Shown here piece by piece: positions 1-4,461 of a stretch of 6,376 nucleotides of DNA. A model generated the notes under the pieces. The model saw only the letters and a list, made by a program, of their open reading frames with translations. It was not told the DNA's origin and searched no databases. The DNA lies in the NCBI GenBank assembly GCA_947643945.1, contig CANRXN010000064.1, forward strand, positions 1 to 6,376. Reading direction: 5' to 3'. Position numbers and translations under genes: made by a program. The DNA is from an uncultured Clostridium sp. GTDB taxonomy: Bacteria > Bacillota > Clostridia > TANB77 > CAG-508. Position 1 is the stretch's first letter. Each line of letters opens with the position of its first letter.

Positions 1-24
1 CCGGAACCATTGGGGACAATTGGG
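1..24. repeat. Repeat-like palindromic fragment after cysE
   Basis: Just past the cysE stop the sequence holds CCATTG and CAATTGG as imperfect inverted arms around GGGA, and on the minus strand two copies of CCCAAT in direct orientation. It resembles, from memory, the GGGGAC/GTCCCC dispersed repeats of many Firmicutes. It is cut by the window edge, so neither the repeat nor a terminator function can be confirmed. Confidence 0.3.
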
Positions 25-541
25 TCATTTTTTCACAATCTCATTACATCGAACCACTGTAACATGGTCAGGTATATTTTTTAGAACTGTACTATTAGCT
101 CCAATCTTCACATAATTGCCAATTTGAATGGGTCCTAATACCTTTGCTCCTGCACCTACCATAACATGATTTCCAATGTCGGGGTGCCTTTTATTCTTGT
201 CTTTTCCAGTTCCACCGCAGGGTAGAATTATGATAAATTGTACAATCGTCACCAATTGTTGCCGTTTCTCCTATCACAATTCCCATACCATGGTCAATAA
301 ATAATCGTCTTCCTATTTTTGCCCCTGGATGGATTTCGATTCCTGTAAAAAATCTTCCTATTTGTGATATTAATCTTGCTAAAAATAATAATTTGTGACG
401 ATATAAAAAATGAGAGAGCCTATGAAATACGAGGATATGAAATCCAGGATACAAGATAATTACCTCTAAAACACTTCGGCTTGCCGGATCTTGCTTTTTG
501 ATGTTTTTAGCATCTTCATATAATTCCTTAAAAAATAACAT
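25..541 (-). CDS. cysE: Serine O-acetyltransferase CysE, encoded with one +1 shift at CGG
   Basis: CysE transfers acetyl from acetyl-CoA to L-serine, giving O-acetylserine, the first step of cysteine synthesis in the cytoplasm. With one shift the product is 171 residues, typical of the short Firmicute form. Visible signatures are QDPASRS near the N-terminus (catalytic Asp region), FHRLSHFLY, IHPGAKIGRRLFIDHGMGIVIGE (catalytic His in DHG), then hexapeptide repeats of the left-handed beta-helix: IGDDCTIYHNSTLGGTGK, KRHPDIGNHVMVGAGAKVLG and IGNYVKIGANSTVL. The shift residue is Gly109, the first Gly of the conserved LGGTGK loop. The last residues (VVRCNEIVKK) depart from the usual VVG-x-PA-(K/R)-IV ending, and the stop is TGA. 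It is the last gene visible in a probable uvrB-mgtC-cysE transcript. No cysK or T-box is visible here. Without the shift the protein would end after 116 residues, inside the beta-helix. Confidence 0.92.
214..217 (-). other. +1 recoding site CGGT in cysE
   Basis: The frame reads CTG CGG TGG and soon stops. Reading CGGT as glycine gives Thr-Leu-Gly-Gly-Thr-Gly-Lys, the nearly invariant CysE loop (Gly109). It is the only site of the six with T as fourth base, so any decoding must accept A, G and T (U) there. Confidence 0.87.
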
Positions 542-548
542 ACTTAAT

Positions 549-556
549 CACCCTTT
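549..556 (-). promoter_or_regulatory. Ribosome binding site of cysE
   Basis: AAAGGGTG lies seven bases before the ATG at 541, a fair match to AAGGAGGTG, and supports this start. The rest of the 79-base gap upstream shows no clear promoter or terminator. Confidence 0.6.
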
Positions 557-620
557 AAGGTATCATATGTATGTTACTTACTAAAAGTTCCTTAAAAATA
601 TGTCACTAAATCAATAGAGA

Positions 621-1320
621 TTAGTCTTCTTCTTGTAATACTTCTTCTATATTTTCAAAGGATACTAGATTTCTTATTAATTCATTCTTTTTGAATCCTT
701 TTTTGTTATAATGTCCTACTATATGAATGGTTTCGACATCTTCTTCGTCTTCTTTTTTTGGTCGTTTCATTTGTTTGATTTCTACTTGATATTTACTTAA
801 GACTTCTTCAATCGATGCTAAGGTTTTTCCTACTTCCTTATTTATTTTCACATTTAATTCTAAGATATCAAAATGATCTAGTTTGTCTGATATTTTATAA
901 GAATAAGATAGTATGATATATACAATTAAAGTTGTTACTATTCCGCCTAAGTAAAAACCTGCTCCTATGCTTAATCCAATACAAGTGACGGCTAACAATC
1001 CTGCAGCGGTTGTTAGTCCTTTTACATTAAAACCATCTCTTAAAATGGTTCCTGCACCAATAAATCCAATTCCTGATAATAATTGTGCTGGTATTCTAGA
1101 TGGATCCATATCATATATTTTTGACATGTATTCTCCGACATAGCATGATTAATACGCTGCTAATTCCTACTAGTGCATGGGTTCTAAATCCTGCTGGCTT
1201 ACTCCAAGAGGAACGCTCTAATCCTATTATTCCTGCTAGTACAAAGCCTAATATTAGTTTAATGATGGCTTGGAACCAAAATGAGTTCCCTATCGTCCAT
1301 ATTGTTTCCATTTTATTCAT
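621..1320 (-). CDS. MgtC/SapB family membrane protein, encoded with one +1 shift at CGG
   Basis: With one shift the product has 232 residues, the usual length of the family. The N-terminal half is a multi-helix membrane domain with the family signatures GIIGLERSSWSKPAGFRTHALVG (about 30-52), GIGFIGAGTILRDG and VKGLTTAAGLLAVTCIGLSIGAGFYLGG. The soluble C-terminal domain (about 140-232, LNVKINKE to EEVLQEED) resembles the ACT-like domain of MgtC/YhiD proteins. Family knowledge: MgtC affects ATP synthase activity and magnesium or acid stress in pathogens; the role in Firmicutes is unclear, so no symbol is given. The shift is at Gly62 (MLC-Gly-EYMSK). AAAGGA lies only two bases before the ATG at 1320 but eleven before the ATG at 1311, so Met4 may be the real start. 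The gene lies 47 bases after uvrB and 79 before cysE with no evident terminator, suggesting co-transcription. Confidence 0.88.
1134..1137 (-). other. +1 recoding site CGGA in the MgtC-family gene
   Basis: The frame reads TGT CGG AGA and leaves the MgtC sequence within a few codons. Reading CGGA as glycine gives Cys-Gly-Glu-Tyr-Met and continues into SKIYDMDPSRIPAQLLSGIG, which is clearly MgtC. The ten bases CGGAGAATAC are identical to those at the third uvrB site. Confidence 0.83.
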
Positions 1321-1367
1321 GTTCCTTTCTCTTTTAATTTTATTTTGTAAAATACAATAGATGTCAA

Positions 1368-3327
1368 TTATAATAACTTTTCTAACTCTTTTATTTTGTC
1401 ACGAAGTTCGGCTGCCTTTTCAAATTCCATGCTACTTGCAAATTGCAACATTTGGTCAGTTAGCTCAGTTATTACTTCTTGTAGATTTTCGTTTTTCTCT
1501 AATTTATATTCTACGCTAATATCTTCTGCCGTTGTCATAGAAATATTATCACGCACTGATTTTTGAATCGTTCTCGGGGTAATACCATGTTCTTTGTTAT
1601 AGTCTTCTTGTATTTTTCTTCTACGGTTGGTCTCGCGAATTGCTTTTTCCATACTGTCTGTTAATTCGTCCGCATACATAATAACCGTTCCGGTCTGTAT
1701 TTCTAGCGGCACGACCTATAGTTTGGATTAGTGATCTTTCGGATCGTAAAAAACCTTCTTTGTCAGCATCTAAGATAGCTACTAAAGATACTTCTGGTAT
1801 GTCTAGTCCTTCTCTTAAAAGGTTGATGCCTACTAAGACGTCGTATTCTCCGCAACCTAAGGTTTCTTATGATTTCCATTCTTTCTAAAGCTTTTGTATC
1901 AGAGTGCATATAATTTACTTTGATGTCTAGTCCTTTTAAATATTCTGTTAAATCCTCTGCCATTTTTTTGGTTAAGGTTGTTACTAATACTCTTTGTTTT
2001 TTCTCTACACGAATTCGTATTTGCTCTAGTAAATCGTCAATTTGATTGGTTACCGGTTTTACCTCTATTTTAGGGTCTAGTAAACCAGTTGGTCTTATGA
2101 TTTGCTCTACTACGTTTTTCCCGCGTTTTTTCTTTTTCGTAGTCGGCAGGGGTTGCACTAACAAATATGACTTGATTTAATCTTTGCTCAAATTCTTGGA
2201 ATTTTAATGGTCTATTGTCAAATGCAGATGGTAAGCGGAAGCCATAATTAACAAGCGATTCTTTTCTTGCTCTATCGCCATTGTACATAGCTCTTACTTG
2301 CGGAATGGTGGCATGGGATTCGTCTACTAACAATAAAAAATCGTCTGGGAAGTAATCAAATAAAGTGTATGGTGGGCTTCCTTCTTCCCTTCCACTAATA
2401 TGTCTAGAATAATTTTCGATACCTGAACAAAAGCCAGTTTCTCGCATCATTTCGATATCAAAGTTGGTTCTTTCTTCAATTCTTTGTGCTTCAATTAATT
2501 TGTTTCGTTCTTTGAAATATTTTATTCTTTCTTCTTTTTCTTTTTCAATGGTGGTAATAGCTCTTTCCATTTTTTCTTTTGTGGTTACATAGTGAGATGC
2601 TGGAGAAATTAAAATGTGCTTTCTGTTGCCTATCGGCTTTCCGGTCAATGGATTGATTTCTGTGATTTTTTCTATTTCGTCTCCCCAAAATTCCACTCTT
2701 ACTGCTGACTCGCTTTGGTCTGATGGATAAATTTCTACAATGTCTCCTTTGGCACGAAAGGTTCCTCTTTTAAAGTCTATTTCGTTTCTTGTGTACTGCA
2801 TGGTAACTAACTTTTTTAAGACTTGGTCTCTTGCTTTATTCATTCCTACTCGCAAAGATAACATCATTTCTTGATAGTCTACAGGGTCTCCTAATCCATA
2901 AATACAAGATACAGATGCTACTATAATGACATCTTTTGTTTCGAATAAAGATAGGGTTGCTGAATGGCGTAATTTGTCTATTTCGTCATTGATGGAAGAG
3001 TCTTTTTCAATAAAGGTGTCTGTTGAAGGGATATAGCTTTCTGGTTGGTAATAGTCATAGTAACTAACGAAGTATTCAACGTTATTTTCTGGAAAGAACT
3101 CTTTGAATTCACTATATAGTTGCCCTGCTAAGGTTTTATTGTGTGCCAAAACAAGGGTTGGTCTTTGTACTTTTTGTATAATATTTGCCATTGTGAATGT
3201 TTTTCCGTGAGCCTGTAACACCTAGAAGTGTCTGGAATTTCTTGCCTTCTTCTATTCCTTTGCTTAAGTATTCTATTGCTTGTGGTTGGTCGCCTGTTGG
3301 TTTATAGTTTGATTGTAATTTAAACAT
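1368..3327 (-). CDS. uvrB: UvrB, excinuclease ABC subunit B, encoded with four +1 shifts at CGG codons
   Basis: UvrB is the damage-verifying helicase-like subunit of nucleotide excision repair. It is loaded by UvrA and recruits UvrC for incision. No single frame spans the gene. Four single-base shifts, all in the same direction and all at an in-frame CGG, must be read through, giving 651 residues, the usual length. With the shifts the protein shows Walker A GVTGSGKT (36-43), the beta-hairpin region YFVSYYDYYQPESYIP, the Walker B region LLVDESHATIPQ, FVSATPADYE, VNYMHSD, DVLVGINLLREGLDIPE, QTIGRAARN and a C-terminal UVR motif (FEKAAELRDKIKELEKLL) that contacts UvrC. The shift residues are Gly41 (Walker A), Gly402, Gly492 and Gly545. 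No substitution of a catalytic residue and no other stop is seen, which argues against a decayed gene. Without shifting, translation would end after 63 residues. A promoter with a candidate LexA box lies upstream; the MgtC-family gene follows after 47 bases, probably in the same transcript. Confidence 0.93.
1689..1692 (-). other. +1 recoding site CGGA in uvrB (DGTVIMYAD)
   Basis: The frame reads GAC CGG AAC. Reading CGGA as glycine gives Arg-Asn-Thr-Asp-Gly-Thr-Val-Ile-Met-Tyr-Ala-Asp, matching the conserved segment after motif VI (Gly545). A few codons before, CGT and AGA fall on the conserved arginines of GRAAR. Confidence 0.85.
1849..1852 (-). other. +1 recoding site CGGA in uvrB (LGEYDVLVG)
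   Basis: The frame reads TTG CGG AGA. Reading CGGA as glycine gives Leu-Gly-Glu-Tyr-Asp-Val-Leu-Val-Gly, matching a strongly conserved UvrB segment (Gly492). The AGG codon two codons earlier falls on the conserved arginine of NLRLG, showing that AGG keeps its normal meaning. Confidence 0.85.
2120..2123 (-). other. +1 recoding site CGGG in uvrB
   Basis: The frame reads ACG CGG GAA and then leaves the UvrB sequence. Reading CGGG as glycine gives Lys-Thr-Gly-Lys-Asn-Val-Val-Glu-Gln, continuing into the conserved QIIRPTGLLDP. This residue (402) is in a variable stretch, and a run of five A lies just downstream, so the exact inserted base is less certain here than at the other sites. The in-frame CGG still fits the pattern. 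Confidence 0.7.
3204..3207 (-). other. +1 recoding site CGGA in the uvrB Walker A motif
   Basis: The frame reads TCA CGG AAA and runs to an early stop. Treating CGGA as one glycine gives Ser-Gly-Lys-Thr, the obligatory P-loop (Gly41). The extra base is a C before GGA and is not in a homopolymer. The preceding TCA tRNA could not re-pair one base forward, so ordinary P-site slippage is unlikely. Confidence 0.85.
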
Positions 3328-3331
3328 TTTT

Positions 3332-3337
3332 CCTCCC
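3332..3337 (-). promoter_or_regulatory. Ribosome binding site of uvrB
   Basis: GGGAGG lies four bases before the ATG at 3327 and fixes this start. The following residues (FKLQSNYKPTGDQPQAI) match the known UvrB N-terminus, so no other start is needed. Confidence 0.85.
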
Positions 3338-3435
3338 TAATTTTAGTGATTTTCCAAATTTATTGTGGGTAAATTTTAGGTTCTATCTTGTTTGAAATAA
3401 CTTCTGCTATTTATCAATTTAGACTACTGTAACAC

Positions 3436-3465
3436 ATTATACCACATAAGCACAAACGTTCGCAA
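3436..3465 (-). promoter_or_regulatory. Promoter of uvrB
   Basis: On the minus strand a perfect -10 TATAAT (3436-3441) is preceded by TGG, giving an extended -10. Eighteen bases further upstream is TTGCGA (3460-3465), a 4-of-6 match to the -35 consensus. Transcription would start near 3429, leaving a leader of roughly 100 bases before the uvrB start. I see no clear riboswitch or hairpin in that leader. Confidence 0.7.
3449..3462 (-). promoter_or_regulatory. Candidate LexA (SOS) box in the uvrB promoter
   Basis: The minus strand reads CGAACGTTTGTGCT. The Gram-positive LexA consensus has GAAC, four bases, GTTC; here the first half is perfect and the second (GTGC) has one mismatch. The site lies between the -35 and -10 of the uvrB promoter, where LexA would block RNA polymerase, and uvrB is a classical SOS gene. 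The position and the downstream gene support the call more than the sequence match alone. Confidence 0.5.
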
Positions 3466-3518
3466 GTGCTTTTTAAAAGTTTTGCCAAATTTGCAAAAAA
3501 ATAACTTTCCTAGCATAT

Positions 3519-3562
3519 AAAAAAGCCAGTATTTGACCAAATGCAAGGTCAAACACTAGCTT
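3519..3562 (-). terminator. Strong intrinsic terminator after the cohesin anchor gene
   Basis: A 16-base-pair stem is formed by 3547-3562 and 3523-3538, fully paired on the minus-strand RNA with two G-U wobbles, around an 8-base loop. It runs into a six-U tract (complement of 3519-3524). It begins 13 bases past the TAA stop of the cohesin gene. It separates the surface-protein genes from the uvrB transcript. Confidence 0.9.
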
Positions 3563-3575
3563 CAAGACCAAAATA

Positions 3576-4367
3576 TTATTCGTGCTTATCAATTTCTTTA
3601 TTGATAATTTTTATTTTAATTAAAAATGCTACAGCTATTAAAACAGCTCCTGTAATTAATAGAATAAATAAAGTTGTCGTTGCTGTTCCTGCTTTTGGTA
3701 AACCATTTTTACTATTCATAGGATTTTTATTAGAGTTGCTAGTAGATGTGTTTTTATTAGCATTATTCTCTCCACCTACTATACTAGAAGAAGTATTTCC
3801 TGTGTTAGGTTTATTGCTTTCTGCATCATTGTTATCGTTATTATTGTTGTCCTCATCGTCTGTTCCTGGATCTGGCATAGGATTTTTTGTGCCATCTGTT
3901 ACAGTAATGTTTTGATAAGCAAGTGCAATTTTAGCAGGAGCAGTTCCATCTGCTACTTTAATATTTTTTAACGTTATCATCAAATTTTGATTACTTTCTG
4001 GTTTTGCTTTGAAAGTTGCTGTAAAAACAGTTTCGTCATTTTTCCCTAGTCCACTTCTAGTTATTACTATTTTTCCATTAGCTCCATTGTAAGAAGAACC
4101 TTCTGTTGGTGTTTCCCAACCATTTTTCCCTTCCATTTTTACTAATTCTAAACTTTCTTTATCATACTCTAGTGTAGCATTAAAGCCAATTAATCCTCTT
4201 TGGGATTGTATGTTAGAAATATTAAAATCAACTGTAAATTCCTCTTCCTTTACTATTTCTTGTTTATTAGCTTCTACGCTTACATTGCAATCAAGGGCAG
4301 CATATACATTCCCCATCATAAAAATTGCCATTATTAAAATTAAACTTAACGTTATTAATTTTTTCAT
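3576..4367 (-). CDS. Cell-wall-anchored single-cohesin protein (LPKAG sorting signal)
   Basis: A 263-residue surface protein. Residues 1-23 form a signal peptide (KK, a hydrophobic core, likely cleavage after VYA). Residues 27-160 form a cohesin domain (LIGFNATLEYD, KNGWETP, DETVFTATFKAK). It resembles the cohesin of the upstream gene at the LEY(D/N) and NGW positions, suggesting an old duplication. Residues 161-222 are a low-complexity spacer rich in Asn, Asp, Ser and Thr, suited to crossing the cell wall. A sorting signal follows: LPKAG (223-227), a hydrophobic stretch (about 231-250) and a basic tail (KIKIINK). Sortase would cut between A or T position and G and link the protein to peptidoglycan; Ala at the fourth position is an accepted variant in some sortase classes. 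The start is supported by GAGG seven bases upstream. A terminator follows at once. Inference: it holds dockerin-bearing proteins, perhaps the product of the preceding gene, at the cell surface. It has no catalytic domain. Confidence 0.9.
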   Translation of the reverse strand: MKKLITLSLILIMAIFMMGNVYAALDCNVSVEANKQEIVKEEEFTVDFNISNIQSQRGLIGFNATLEYDKESLELVKMEGKNGWETPTEGSSYNGANGKIVITRSGLGKNDETVFTATFKAKPESNQNLMITLKNIKVADGTAPAKIALAYQNITVTDGTKNPMPDPGTDDEDNNNNDNNDAESNKPNTGNTSSSIVGGENNANKNTSTSNSNKNPMNSKNGLPKAGTATTTLFILLITGAVLIAVAFLIKIKIINKEIDKHE

Positions 4368-4385
4368 TTTTCTTCCTCTTTCTTA

Positions 4386-4447
4386 AAAAGGAATTATATT
4401 TTGGAAAATTGAAAAGCTTCTCTTTTTGCAAAATCATAATTCCTTTT
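4386..4447 (-). terminator. AT-rich hairpin between the dockerin gene and the cohesin anchor gene
   Basis: Arms at 4386-4403 and 4429-4447 are inverted repeats of 18-19 bases with a single bulged base. They enclose a 25-base loop, and on the minus strand five U residues follow the distal arm. The hairpin lies in the 94-base gap between the two cohesin genes. It fits an intrinsic terminator of the upstream gene, possibly leaky, or an attenuator or mRNA-stabilising hairpin that sets the ratio of the two products. The stem is AT-rich, so termination may be partial. I see no convincing promoter in the rest of the gap. Confidence 0.55.
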
Positions 4448-4461
4448 CTATCTTTTCTAAT

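Noticed and set aside
1100..1360. Plus-strand open frame opposite the MgtC N-terminus
   Set aside because: It is antisense to a clear membrane-protein gene and shows no family similarity.
214..3207. Frameshifts as sequencing or assembly errors
   Set aside because: All six are the same event (extra C, directly before a Gly codon, in-frame CGG). Random indels would fall in the many A/T runs, in any codon phase and in both directions, and would also hit the cohesin genes. A motif-specific base-calling artefact would also affect the twelve out-of-frame CGG trinucleotides, and it does not. Raw reads are still worth checking.
214..3207. CGG simply reassigned to another amino acid, as proposed for some Firmicutes
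   Set aside because: A triplet reassignment would not restore the reading frame; the homology continues only in the +1 frame after each CGG.
214..3207. Classical programmed +1 frameshifting as in prfB
   Set aside because: There is no stop codon at the sites, no Shine-Dalgarno-like element at the fixed distance, and the preceding codons differ and could not re-pair one base forward.
25..3327. uvrB, mgtC and cysE as pseudogenes
   Set aside because: Catalytic and structural motifs are intact, lengths are normal after correction, signals for expression are good, and no other damage is seen. Three neighbouring housekeeping genes decaying only by C insertions before glycine is implausible.
3541..3915. 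Plus-strand open frame of 124 residues with hydrophobic content
   Set aside because: It is the reverse shadow of the Asn/Asp/Lys-rich spacer and cohesin gene; it has no ribosome binding site and starts inside the terminator hairpin.
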